From the NCBI RefSeq assembly GCF_014385195.1, contig NZ_JACRTG010000020.1, forward strand, positions 1 through 64,000: a stretch of 64,000 nucleotides of DNA. The letters run 5' to 3'. Under the pieces are notes generated by a model, which ran no database searches, was not told the origin of the DNA, and worked only from the letters and a program-made list of their open reading frames with translations. Within the stretch, counting starts at the first letter, position 1. Each line of letters opens with the position of its first letter. This stretch comes from Paratissierella segnis. Lineage in GTDB: Bacteria > Bacillota > Clostridia > Tissierellales > Tissierellaceae. Below, piece by piece: positions 43,948 to 52,763 of this stretch. A program made the position numbers and the translations under genes.

Positions 43948-44494
43948 TACTCACATCCTTTAAAGCTATATTTAGATTGAAATTATAATAATCCTCAATT
44001 TGACTTATATTTGATATAAAGACTTCATTATATTCTTCTATTGATGAAAGTCCCTTTGCAAATTCAGCTATTGCATACTTATCCTTAGATATACCGATAA
44101 TTTGTATTTCTCCGTCGTATACGCTAAACGTAGTCAAAAACATATCTTCTGGCATTTTATTCTCCACAAGCCTTAAAAGTTCATCATCAATTACGTCCTT
44201 CGATTCTATTATTTCATCTAATCCCTTAATTTTCGTGACTTCTTCTCTGAACACAGTCAATTCGTCTTCCAGCATTTTAATTTCATTTACTTTTTTGATG
44301 GTTTTAGAATTTTGACTAATTCCTGTTCTATAGTCTATATCCGATTCAAGTTTCCTTATAGTAAAATAATTATATACACTATAAGCTACAACACCTATTA
44401 TAGTGAAAAAGAGCAAAATATATAAAATTAAGACTTTATCAAATTTAAAAGAACGCTTTTCAATATATGGTTCAAAGAAATTTAAATCTCTCAT
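43922..44494 (-). CDS. pilN: type IV pilus assembly protein PilN
   Basis: 190 residues. An N-terminal NFFEPYIEKRSFKFDK motif (about 4-20) is similar to the PilM-binding peptide of PilN (INLLP in others). A membrane helix at about 22-45, a short coiled coil, then a PilN fold. It overlaps pilM by 4 bp and pilO by 26 bp. Confidence 0.85.
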   Translation of the reverse strand: MRDLNFFEPYIEKRSFKFDKVLILYILLFFTIIGVVAYSVYNYFTIRKLESDIDYRTGISQNSKTIKKVNEIKMLEDELTVFREEVTKIKGLDEIIESKDVIDDELLRLVENKMPEDMFLTTFSVYDGEIQIIGISKDKYAIAEFAKGLSSIEEYNEVFISNISQIEDYYNFNLNIALKDVSNGGNEPEE

Positions 44495-45552
44495 GCTTTC
44501 ACCCCTAGGCGAATTAGACCACCAACGGCATTAGCATATAATGACAAATCTCCATCGAATTTAAGCTTATTTAAAGATTTTAACTTATAACTGGGCCTAT
44601 TAAAATATTCGGAAAATATCTTTTCAATACCTTCAATTTTAGTCAAGTCTCCATGCAATAATATCAAATCAATATTGTTCCCAATCTCTCTGGTTCTATA
44701 ATATTTAAAAATCATTTCTACATTATCCATAATATCGTTGATGTTTCTCTTAATTCCATTTATAAAATAATAATCATCATTGGATTGAGAAATATCGGCG
44801 TCTAGATAATTAAAAGATTCAATCTTTCTAAAGATATGTTCATATGTACAATCAAATTTATCCTTAGATTCATCTAGAAATTTAGAAAAATTATGCTCAA
44901 CAACCCTTGATACTTTTATATTTTCATCTTTGAAAATAGATAGTCCAATATTATCATAATTTATATCTAAAAAGGCAATAGTATTATCTGTATATTGCTG
45001 ATTGTTTATATTAGTGCAAAAGCTTAAAAGTTTACATATAGAATTTCCTTTGTAGTCCAGTACTGAAGGTTTTAAACCTATATTTTTCAACAATTTAAGA
45101 TGACTTTCCACCATATTGATAGGTACACCAATAATCAGTAAATTAAGCTTTTCTACACCATTATCCAATTGACTGCCCATGTTTATGTATTTAACTATAT
45201 AATCCTCTGGTTGAATTGGAATATAATCCCCCAGCTGATATTTTATAAGGTTTTCAATATCATTTGTATCAACTTTTGGGAATAAAACTTCTCTAAGAAC
45301 AATTTCAGATGAATTGATTACTGCATGTGTATTAACTAGTGGTATATCATTGCTAAGTAATCCATTTCTAATGATGTATCCCAATTGCTCTATGTCGTTT
45401 ATGATTCCATCTTCATATATACCGTTCGGAATACTAATGGAGCAATATCTGTTGATTTGTATTCCTTTTTTAGAAAACTTTCCCTCAACAATCCTAACCT
45501 CATTTGAATTAAAGTCAATTGATATGGTTTTTTGTGTACTGATTAAACTCAA
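44491..45552 (-). CDS. pilM: type IV pilus assembly protein PilM
   Basis: 353 residues, actin-like ASKHA fold on the cytosolic face. ISIDFNSNEVRIVEG (about 8-22) is the first phosphate loop, IENLIKYQLGDYIPIQPEDY (about 81-100) the family marker. A TTG at 45552 is six bases after GGGAGGG and gives the expected MSLISTQ start; an ATG 15 bases earlier overlaps the site. PilM recruits PilN and PilB. Confidence 0.88.
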   Translation of the reverse strand: MSLISTQKTISIDFNSNEVRIVEGKFSKKGIQINRYCSISIPNGIYEDGIINDIEQLGYIIRNGLLSNDIPLVNTHAVINSSEIVLREVLFPKVDTNDIENLIKYQLGDYIPIQPEDYIVKYINMGSQLDNGVEKLNLLIIGVPINMVESHLKLLKNIGLKPSVLDYKGNSICKLLSFCTNINNQQYTDNTIAFLDINYDNIGLSIFKDENIKVSRVVEHNFSKFLDESKDKFDCTYEHIFRKIESFNYLDADISQSNDDYYFINGIKRNINDIMDNVEMIFKYYRTREIGNNIDLILLHGDLTKIEGIEKIFSEYFNRPSYKLKSLNKLKFDGDLSLYANAVGGLIRLGVKA

Positions 45553-45626
45553 AATAAACCCTCCCATTATTTCTCAATCCATTAAGAATGTTTGTAATAT
45601 AAATTTTAGGACAAAAAATTACTCTT

Positions 45627-46382
45627 CTAAATGAAAGTTTTGAAATACCATCTCATTATGCTATCCCCCCAGAGTACGGTGAAGAAAAAGGCTAACACAA
45701 TAAAGGGTCCAAAGGGAATTGGATCTTTACTGGTTTTTATTCCTGTAATGAGTAAAATCAGTGAAATGATTGCACCTAGTATAAAGGATAAAAACATATT
45801 GAATATAATGTATTTAGTCCCTAAAATAAACCCTAAAGAAGATATAAGAATTACATCTCCATCACCCATACCTCCTTTTGACAATATAACTATTACTAAA
45901 AATACTCCTCCCCCTAATACCAACCCTCCAAGACTATCTAATATTTCAAAAGAGTCATATATATAATAATTTAATAATTTATATAAAACGGACAGTATAA
46001 ATATAATAATCACTAAAATATCAGGAATAATCATTTCTTTTAAATCAATAAAAGATATTGCAATTAAGACTGAAGCCACCATTGTATAAAATATAAAATC
46101 TAATGACAATCCGTAAAAATAAAAAAAAGCTAAATAAACAATTGCATTTAAAAATTCAACGATTGGATATCGATTTGATATCGGAGCTTTACAATATCTG
46201 CATTTACCTCGAAGAGCTATAAATGAAAACAAAGGTATATTATCATACCACCTTAGGTTTATACCACATTTAGGACAGTGTGATGATGGATAAACTATGC
46301 TTTCATTTCTAGGAATACGATATATACATACATTTAAAAATGACCCAATAATCAATCCATATATAAAGATTAAGATTTTCAT
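45627..46382 (-). CDS. pilD: prepilin peptidase
   Basis: 251 residues, A24 aspartyl protease and N-methyltransferase. The zinc-binding cytosolic loop has CPKCG and CRYCK (about 37-64), the first catalytic Asp is in SFIDLKEM (about 111), and the second in GGMGDGDV (about 173). About seven membrane segments. It processes the pilins encoded on both sides. Confidence 0.95.
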   Translation of the reverse strand: MKILIFIYGLIIGSFLNVCIYRIPRNESIVYPSSHCPKCGINLRWYDNIPLFSFIALRGKCRYCKAPISNRYPIVEFLNAIVYLAFFYFYGLSLDFIFYTMVASVLIAISFIDLKEMIIPDILVIIIFILSVLYKLLNYYIYDSFEILDSLGGLVLGGGVFLVIVILSKGGMGDGDVILISSLGFILGTKYIIFNMFLSFILGAIISLILLITGIKTSKDPIPFGPFIVLAFFFTVLWGDSIMRWYFKTFI

Positions 46383-46399
46383 GCAAACCTCCTAAATAC

Positions 46400-46490
46400 A
46401 ATTCACAATTGAAAAGGCAATTCACAATTCACAATGCACAGTTCACAATTGAAAAGATAGTGAAGAGTGAAGAACTAAGAACTAAGAGCT
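46400..46490. repeat. dispersed TTCACAATTCACAATTG repeat, copy 1
   Basis: Several units of TTCACAATT with a CACAATTGAAAAG end, followed by GATAGTGAAGAGTGAAGA. The same blocks recur at 54463-54493, 58708-58776 with 58868-58883, and 63141-63198. It lies in the pilA-pilD gap. Confidence 0.7.
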
Positions 46491-46589
46491 GTTGAGGTCA
46501 TCTTTTCGAGTCATTAAAATCGGAGATCTCTAACATTGATTTGTTTTTAAGGATAGAATTCCGGATAACAAAACGATTACGATTTTTGT

Positions 46590-46614
46590 GGCAGGGAAAG
46601 CTATGCTTTCCCGC
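46590..46614 (-). other. stable stem-loop downstream of pilA
   Basis: GGGAAAGC and GCTTTCCC arms extended by GGC/GCC with one bulge, 3-base loop, no U-run on the minus strand. It may protect a pilA-only transcript or slow polymerase, so that pilin is made in excess over the assembly proteins. Confidence 0.5.
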
Positions 46615-46665
46615 CTGAACATTTAGCTATATTTTATGTCTTTTTAGATACTATTAATCTCCTTT

Positions 46666-47109
46666 TTATGGATTCTCTGGTAAATCAGCAGTTTCATCAT
46701 CTGAAATTTTATCAGGTGTTACTGTGATTTCACCTTCTTTATCAATTGTTACTGTATAGGATTTTATTTCACCTTCTTCATAATTTACTCCCTTTGGAGG
46801 AGACGGCCATGTATCAAAATAATTTGTTGCACTGTATGGACTATCCCCACCACCCGAAGGTTTCCCATCCTCATCTGCTGTCCAAGTAATTGGATCTGTC
46901 GGATTGCCATTTTCCGCTATAGCAAGATTAGCGGCACTTTTTAGCATAGTTACATTTGCATTATGGGCAGTTATTGCAGCTTTCTTTCTAGCTCCTGATA
47001 CTCTCGGCACAGCCATAGCTGCTAAAATCCCAAGTATTGCGATAACCACTACAAGTTCAATAAGCGTGAAACCCTTTCTTTTTCTTCTTTTGTCAATCCA
47101 AGTTAACAC
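46666..47109 (-). CDS. pilA: major pilin, type IV
   Basis: 147 residues. KGFTLIELVVVIAILGILAA at about 12-31 is a textbook class a prepilin signal with Glu +5. A conserved AVPRVSGARKKA turn follows, then a short globular domain without cysteines, so the usual disulfide-bounded D-loop is missing. The C terminus is acidic with ENP. It lies between pilC and pilD. Confidence 0.9.
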   Translation of the reverse strand: MLTWIDKRRKRKGFTLIELVVVIAILGILAAMAVPRVSGARKKAAITAHNANVTMLKSAANLAIAENGNPTDPITWTADEDGKPSGGGDSPYSATNYFDTWPSPPKGVNYEEGEIKSYTVTIDKEGEITVTPDKISDDETADLPENP

Positions 47110-47174
47110 TTTATTTCCCCCCTTATTTCGATACTCATCTGATCAATTCACAATTAAAGCCGGAGGTTCCTCTA

Positions 47175-48374
47175 CTAAATCGTATTTACCACATCAAACA
47201 TAGGCATTGCCATTGCTATTACAATAAACCCTATAATCAATGCCATACCTACTATAAGTATCGGCTCAATAAGAGTTGTCAGCCTTTGAAGGTTCGTCTC
47301 AACTTCTTCATCATAAAAATCAGCAGTTTTATATAATATATCATCCAATGCCCCTGATTCTTCCCCTACTTTTATCATTGAATCCACCATAGGAGGAAAA
47401 ATACCTATATCTTTGATAGTCCTGGAAAGAGGTATGCCTTTTCTTATATTCTCTATACCATCATTTATCCCTTTCTCAACAACAACATTGTTTACAACTC
47501 TCCCCACCACTTCCAAGGCTTGTATCAAAGGTATGCCTGAGGATATAAGTGTTGAAAGAGTGCGAGTAAACCTTGATGTGATAATCTTAGAAGTTGTAGT
47601 ATTTATAATAGGTATTTTTAATTTTAGACTATCTAAAAATCTCTTGCCACTATTGGTCTTCTTATAAACATGCGTGCCGATAATTAGGCTTAATAAAACA
47701 ACTCCGTATATATACCAATGTGTATTTAGGGATTCGCTTAAGGACAACATAATCCTAGTAGGTCCCGGCAGCGGAGAATCACTGCTTTCAAACATCCCAA
47801 TAAAAGTAGGTAATACAAAGACAAGCATAAAAATAACTACTGCTACAGAAACTATGATAAGAATCATCGGATAAATAAGAGATGATTTTATTTTGTTTTC
47901 CAATTTATTTTCTTTTTCAAAATGTATAGCCATTCTCTCCATGATGGTATCCAAATTCCCACTTATTTCTCCGGCTTCCACCATACTGGTCAAAATCGTG
48001 GGAAATATATTTTTATGTTTTTTCATGGCCTCTGAGAGCACAAGACCTTTTTGAACATCCTCATTAATGAATATTATCGCTTTACATAAGGTTTTATTTT
48101 CTGCTTGAACAGCTAATATATCCAAACATTTGACAATCCCCAATCCTGCATCTATCATAGTGTAAAATTGTCTGCAAAATACAGCCAAATCCTTTTTCTT
48201 GACCTTTGGAGTAAATAACTCAACCTTGGCATCTGCCTTGATATCTCTTTCTACCAACAATGGCATATGGTTCTTATCCTTAATCATAGAGACAACATCT
48301 GATTCATCATTTGCTTCAAAAAATCCCTCAATGATTTGACCAGTTTGACTTACCGACTTGTACTTAAATACCAT
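47175..48374 (-). CDS. pilC: type IV pilus inner membrane platform protein
   Basis: 399 residues, type II secretion F family with two repeated T2SSF domains (about 65-190 and 268-390). CRQFYTMIDAGLGIVKCLDI and TRTLSTLISSGIPLIQALEV mark the two halves; EVSGEESG-like PMVDSMIKVGEESGALDDIL is at about 330. Three membrane helices. It is the platform rotated by PilB and PilT. Confidence 0.95.
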   Translation of the reverse strand: MVFKYKSVSQTGQIIEGFFEANDESDVVSMIKDKNHMPLLVERDIKADAKVELFTPKVKKKDLAVFCRQFYTMIDAGLGIVKCLDILAVQAENKTLCKAIIFINEDVQKGLVLSEAMKKHKNIFPTILTSMVEAGEISGNLDTIMERMAIHFEKENKLENKIKSSLIYPMILIIVSVAVVIFMLVFVLPTFIGMFESSDSPLPGPTRIMLSLSESLNTHWYIYGVVLLSLIIGTHVYKKTNSGKRFLDSLKLKIPIINTTTSKIITSRFTRTLSTLISSGIPLIQALEVVGRVVNNVVVEKGINDGIENIRKGIPLSRTIKDIGIFPPMVDSMIKVGEESGALDDILYKTADFYDEEVETNLQRLTTLIEPILIVGMALIIGFIVIAMAMPMFDVVNTI

Positions 48375-48384
48375 AATATTACCT

Positions 48385-49437
48385 CTATATTAAATATTTC
48401 TTGATATCTTCCTGATTAAATGCTTGCATCAATACTGTCTCTTTCCTTATGAACCCTTTTTTGTATAAATCTATCAAATAGGAATCCATAGTTTGCATAT
48501 TATATTTGCTACCTGTTTGAATTACCGTGTCAATCTGATATATTTTATCTTCTCTAATTAGATTCCTAATTGCCTGTGTAGCTACCATTATTTCAAATGC
48601 AGCAACTCTACCATTACCTTCATAATTTATTAAGAGCTGTTGAGAAATAATTGCTTGTATTACCGAAGAAAGTTGGATTCTTATCTGTTGCTGCTGATGG
48701 GGCGGAAATACATCTATTATTCTATCAATTGTTTTAGCAGCCCCTAATGTATGCAGAGTGGATAAAACCAGATGCCCTGTTTCAGCAGCAGTAATTGCAA
48801 TACTCATAGTCTCTAAATCTCTCATTTCACCGACAAGTATTACATCCGGATCTTCTCTCAATGCGCCACGCAATGCATTTGCAAAAGATTGGGTATCACT
48901 TCCTATCTCCCTTTGATTTACAATGGCTTTATTGTGTTTATGAAGATATTCTATAGGATCTTCAAGAGTTAATATATGACAATTTCTCTCATTATTTATT
49001 TGATTAATAATTGAAGCCAATGTAGTTGATTTACCGCTTCCTGTAGGCCCTGTAACCAAAATTAGACCTCTTTTCAATCTAGATAAATCTTTTATAACCG
49101 GGGGCAATCCCAAACTTTCCATAGTAGGTACCTCAATAGGTATTATCCTAAGTGCCATGCCGAAGCTCCCTCTTTGCTTATAAACATTGACCCTATATCT
49201 ACCCACTCCCGGATTCGAATATGAAAAATCTATCTCTCCTATCTCTTCTAATATCTTAAATTGTTTTTCATTTAATGCTTGCATAGTAAGTTCCTTTGTA
49301 TCATTTGCTGATAAAGCCTTATCCCCTATATTCACCAGCTCTCCGGATATCCTAAAAGTAGGCGGAATACCAACTGTTAAATGAATATCGGATGCTTTCA
49401 TTGAAGTACCTAAATTTACAATCTCTGTTAAGTCCAT
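48385..49437 (-). CDS. pilT: type IV pilus retraction ATPase PilT
   Basis: 350 residues, hexameric ATPase for pilus disassembly and twitching. Walker A GPTGSGKSTTLASI (about 129), Asp box TLEDPIEYLH (about 158), Walker B DPDVILVGEMRDLETM (about 192), His box STLHTLGAAKTIDRI (about 222), and an AIRNLIRE motif (about 280) that marks PilT. Confidence 0.96.
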   Translation of the reverse strand: MDLTEIVNLGTSMKASDIHLTVGIPPTFRISGELVNIGDKALSANDTKELTMQALNEKQFKILEEIGEIDFSYSNPGVGRYRVNVYKQRGSFGMALRIIPIEVPTMESLGLPPVIKDLSRLKRGLILVTGPTGSGKSTTLASIINQINNERNCHILTLEDPIEYLHKHNKAIVNQREIGSDTQSFANALRGALREDPDVILVGEMRDLETMSIAITAAETGHLVLSTLHTLGAAKTIDRIIDVFPPHQQQQIRIQLSSVIQAIISQQLLINYEGNGRVAAFEIMVATQAIRNLIREDKIYQIDTVIQTGSKYNMQTMDSYLIDLYKKGFIRKETVLMQAFNQEDIKKYLI

Positions 49438-49450
49438 TAAACCACTCCTA

Positions 49451-50950
49451 TCATAAAGTAAATCCTACTCTCATAACTTCTGAAAAAGTTGTCTTTCCCT
49501 GCAGTGCTAAATCCAATGCTGATTGAAACAATGTAGTCATTCCCTCTTCTATTGCCTTTTCTCTAATGTTATCAGTTGTAGCATTGGAATCTATCAATCT
49601 TCTGATGCTCTCATCAATAGGCATGATTTCATGTACAGCTGTTCTGCCTCTAAAACCTTGATTACATGAATTACATCCAGTGGGTCTAAATAATGTTATT
49701 TTTTCATCTATCGGCATCCCCAACATTCTCTTTTCCGTATAATCAATCTCATATGGCATTTTACATTTATCACAAAGCACTTTCACCAGTCTCTGAGATA
49801 CTACGCCTATTACAGCTGAAGATACTAAATACGGCTCTATACCCATATCTATTAACCTTGCAATGGTTGAAGGACTGTCATTGGTATGAAGAGTAGATAA
49901 TACCAAATGACCTGTAATAGCAGCCCTCACAGCTATCTCAGCGGTTTCATTATCCCTTATTTCTCCAACCATAATAATATCCGGATCTTGTCTTAAGATG
50001 GATCTGAGACCTGTTGCAAAAGTTAATCCGGTTTTTTTATTTACATTTACCTGATTTACGCCATTCAATTTATATTCTACAGGATCTTCAACTGTGATGA
50101 CATTTTTTTCTGTTACATTCAATTCCTTTAACACCGTATAAAGTGTTGTAGTCTTTCCACTACCGGTAGGACCTGTTGCCAATATCATGCCATAAGGTTG
50201 GGAAAGAATATTATTAAAAATCGACAAATTTTTTTTACTTAAGCCCAAACCTTCCTTTGAAAAATTGAAATTGCTTTTGTCTAAAAGCCTTATAACCATT
50301 TTTTCCCCATAAACTGTAGGCAATGAAGAAATCCTCATATCTATTTCTTTATCCCCAATTTTACTTTCTATTCTTCCATCTTGAGGAATTCTTTTTTCCG
50401 CAATATCCATTTTCCCTATGATTTTTATTCTAGTAACAATAGCTGAAAGATTTGCTCTTGGAAGAGTCATGATTTCTCTTAAATCACCATCAATGCGAAA
50501 TCTAACCCTAATTTCATCTTGATATGGCTCTATATGAATATCAGAAGCGCGAGTTCGTACTGCTTGTTCGATTATGGAGTTTATGAGCCTTACAATCGGT
50601 GCAGTAGCTACTTCCGATACTTCTTCCTCTTCTATATCGCCATTATCTATAAATCCGATCTCAGATTCTGAAAATTCTTCCAAGACCTTTTTTGTACTAA
50701 CACCGCTATAAAATTTGTCAATTATCTTATTTATTTCTTCCGCAGTTGCCATCATAGGTTCTATATCCATCTTGGTAAATAATTTTACATCATCTTTTGC
50801 AAAAATATTTAATGGGTCAACCATAGCAACTATTAAAACATTATCTTTAATATCTATACCTACAAGTTTATACTTTCTTGCTATATTTTCAGGTATCGAA
50901 ATAACAGCTTCTTGATTGATATCGTATTTATCTAAATCAACCCTTTTCAT
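49451..50950 (-). CDS. pilB: type IV pilus extension ATPase PilB
   Basis: 499 residues, a little shorter than most PilB because the N-terminal MshEN region is compact (about 1-95). Walker A GPTGSGKTTTLYTVL (about 263), Asp box TVEDPVEYKLNGVNQV, Walker B DPDIIMVGEIRDNETA (about 327) and a tetracysteine zinc site (CDKC at about 391, CNSC at about 422) are present. First gene of the pilus operon, with a promoter that contains a Spo0A-like box. Confidence 0.95.
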   Translation of the reverse strand: MKRVDLDKYDINQEAVISIPENIARKYKLVGIDIKDNVLIVAMVDPLNIFAKDDVKLFTKMDIEPMMATAEEINKIIDKFYSGVSTKKVLEEFSESEIGFIDNGDIEEEEVSEVATAPIVRLINSIIEQAVRTRASDIHIEPYQDEIRVRFRIDGDLREIMTLPRANLSAIVTRIKIIGKMDIAEKRIPQDGRIESKIGDKEIDMRISSLPTVYGEKMVIRLLDKSNFNFSKEGLGLSKKNLSIFNNILSQPYGMILATGPTGSGKTTTLYTVLKELNVTEKNVITVEDPVEYKLNGVNQVNVNKKTGLTFATGLRSILRQDPDIIMVGEIRDNETAEIAVRAAITGHLVLSTLHTNDSPSTIARLIDMGIEPYLVSSAVIGVVSQRLVKVLCDKCKMPYEIDYTEKRMLGMPIDEKITLFRPTGCNSCNQGFRGRTAVHEIMPIDESIRRLIDSNATTDNIREKAIEEGMTTLFQSALDLALQGKTTFSEVMRVGFTL

Positions 50951-50975
50951 TATATCATCCTCTTAAAAAACTTAA

Positions 50976-51006
50976 ATTATCTGGTAATATTCGACATAAA
51001 TGTCAA
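50976..51006 (-). promoter_or_regulatory. pil operon promoter with a Spo0A-like box
   Basis: On the minus strand TTGACA (51001-51006), a 19-bp spacer and GATAAT (50976-50981). TGTCGAA, the core of a Spo0A box, lies inside the spacer at 50990-50996. Binding there would block the polymerase, so Spo0A may repress the pilus operon. Confidence 0.5.
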
Positions 51007-51057
51007 AAATCCCTTCTTTTTATTACATATTTTTCAAATATTTAATTTTATTTTTAT

Positions 51058-51107
51058 AACGAATAGGAAAGTTCTATAATTCCTTTAATTTGATAGAACT
51101 TTTCGTT
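51058..51107. repeat. imperfect palindrome, AACGAA family copy 2
   Basis: Arms AACGAATAGGAAAGTTCTAT and ATAGAACTTTTCGTT around an AT-rich loop. It lies between the divergent pilB and YhcN genes, so it is not a 3' terminator of either. Confidence 0.55.
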
Positions 51108-51238
51108 AACATAATTCGCCATATCAACTATGATAATATCTATTAAGATATTAAATGGATAGTTTATGCAAAAGAACAAAAACTTAGCCTTAATAAATTT
51201 AACCTTAAGTGTAAAACTATCATTAGGAGGTGGAATAT

Positions 51239-51976
51239 TTGAAAACAAAAAAAATAATGTTAATAGCTTTAGGTTTAATGATCCTTATCGCAATTTCTGG
51301 CTGCCAACCAAACGATACTGGGTATAATACAAGACTTGGTACCCAAACTAGAAATGGCAACGGTGGTTTATTTAACAATACAGGTACAAATACACCATCA
51401 GGAAATGGTGCTTGGCCAGATGGCACAAATCAAGACCGTAATTTAACAGGTCAAGATAAAGTGCTTTATAGAAATAACACTAATTTAGGACTTAACAACG
51501 GCTTCAACGATGGATTTAACAATGGAGTAAATGATGGATTATACGGCAATAGATTAAACGCAGGATTAAATGATGGGTATAACACTGGATTAGACAACAA
51601 TGGAGTAAATAATAATCTATCGACTAATTCAGGTAATATGAATATAAATGCTAATGAATTAGCAAGAAAAATTACTACATTACCTGAAGTATCCAGCTGC
51701 TCTGTTGCAACTCATAATAATAATGCAGTCGTTGGTCTAAAATTGAGCAACAATCAAAGTTTAGGTGCATCATTAAGACAAAGAATTGAAACCATGATTA
51801 GAGATACTAATAGCAATATAAATAATGTTTCAATAACTACCGATCCTAATCTATTTACAAGGATTCAAAATATGTCAAATGGAATGACAAATGGAAATGT
51901 AACAAATACCATTAAAAATGATTTTGAAGACCTTATGAGAAGTATAACGCCCAATACAAACAATATTACTAGATAA
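51239..51976 (+). CDS. YhcN/YlaJ family sporulation lipoprotein
   Basis: The only clear plus-strand gene in the chromosomal part. 245 residues from a TTG eight bases after AGGAGG. Lipoprotein signal with lipobox LIAISGC (about 18-24). An Asn/Gly-rich linker (about 60-140) with repeats of the type NGFNDGFNNGVNDG follows, then the YhcN/YlaJ domain (ANELARKITTLPEVSSCSVA, about 140 onward). Members are membrane or spore-coat associated in sporulating cells. It is convergent with sigK. Confidence 0.85.
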   Translation: MKTKKIMLIALGLMILIAISGCQPNDTGYNTRLGTQTRNGNGGLFNNTGTNTPSGNGAWPDGTNQDRNLTGQDKVLYRNNTNLGLNNGFNDGFNNGVNDGLYGNRLNAGLNDGYNTGLDNNGVNNNLSTNSGNMNINANELARKITTLPEVSSCSVATHNNNAVVGLKLSNNQSLGASLRQRIETMIRDTNSNINNVSITTDPNLFTRIQNMSNGMTNGNVTNTIKNDFEDLMRSITPNTNNITR

Positions 51977-51983
51977 CATAAAG

Positions 51984-52004
51984 GAGACTCTAATTATGAG
52001 TCTC
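51984..52004. terminator. bidirectional terminator between yhcN-like gene and sigK
   Basis: GAGACTC and GAGTCTC arms with a 7-base loop; T-rich on both sides. The last codons and stop of sigK are encoded within it. Confidence 0.8.
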
Positions 52005-52715
52005 TTTTACATCTTCGATTTTACACATTGCTTTATTAAGTTTTTCAATTGCTCTTGATTCAATTCTTGATACATATGATCTGGAAATCCCAAGGATTGC
52101 TGCTATTTCTCGTTGAGTTTTTAAATCTCCATCTATTAGTCCGTATCTTAATTCAATTATAACTTTTTCACGAGGTTTTAAGACTTCATTTATCGCTCTA
52201 TATAGTTTTTTGGTTTGAATTCTAAGTTCTACTTCATCCAATATTTGATCCACGTCCGATCCCAATATATCGAGAAGGTTTATTTCGTTTCCTTCTTTGT
52301 CCGTTCCAATGGGTTCATGTAATGATAATTCGATTTTTAATTTTTTTGATGATCTAATAGTCATTAAAATTTCATTTTCGATACATCGTGCCGCATATGT
52401 TGCAAGCCTTGTACCCTTACCAGGATCAAATGTTGAAATTGCCTTAATAAGTCCAATCGTGCCGATTGAGATCAAATCATCTAAATCTTTTCCCGTATTA
52501 TTATACTTTTTTACTATATGAGCAACTAATCTTAAATTTCTTTCTATAAGGATTTTTTTAGCTTCCTCCGAACCCTCATGGTAAGCCTCTAAATATTTCT
52601 CTTCTTCCTCTTTTTCTAAAGGCTTTGGAAAGGAATTTGAATTTATCATATATCCGCAAAGTATAACAAATGGTCTTAAAAATAAATTTAATATAAGAAT
52701 AAACAATTTATCCAT
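51990..52715 (-). CDS. sigK: RNA polymerase sporulation sigma factor SigK, uninterrupted
   Basis: 241 residues. A hydrophobic pro-sequence (about 1-20, LFILILNLFLRPFVILCGYM) is followed by sigma-70 regions 2 (RNLRLVAHIVKKY, DLISIGTIGLIKAI) and 4 (TQREIAAILGISRSYVSRIE). The pro-sequence is removed in the mother cell after SpoIVB signalling, and spoIVB is also in this window. In Bacillus subtilis and Clostridioides difficile the gene is split by a skin element; here it is continuous. Confidence 0.95.
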   Translation of the reverse strand: MDKLFILILNLFLRPFVILCGYMINSNSFPKPLEKEEEEKYLEAYHEGSEEAKKILIERNLRLVAHIVKKYNNTGKDLDDLISIGTIGLIKAISTFDPGKGTRLATYAARCIENEILMTIRSSKKLKIELSLHEPIGTDKEGNEINLLDILGSDVDQILDEVELRIQTKKLYRAINEVLKPREKVIIELRYGLIDGDLKTQREIAAILGISRSYVSRIESRAIEKLNKAMCKIEDVKETHN

Positions 52716-52763
52716 AAATTTACCCCCAATGATTAAGTATATGATTGGAGGTAATTTCTTGTG

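Noticed and set aside
50951..51238. c-di-GMP riboswitch before the pilus operon
   Set aside because: Only about 40 bases of leader follow the predicted promoter, and no riboswitch core motif is visible.
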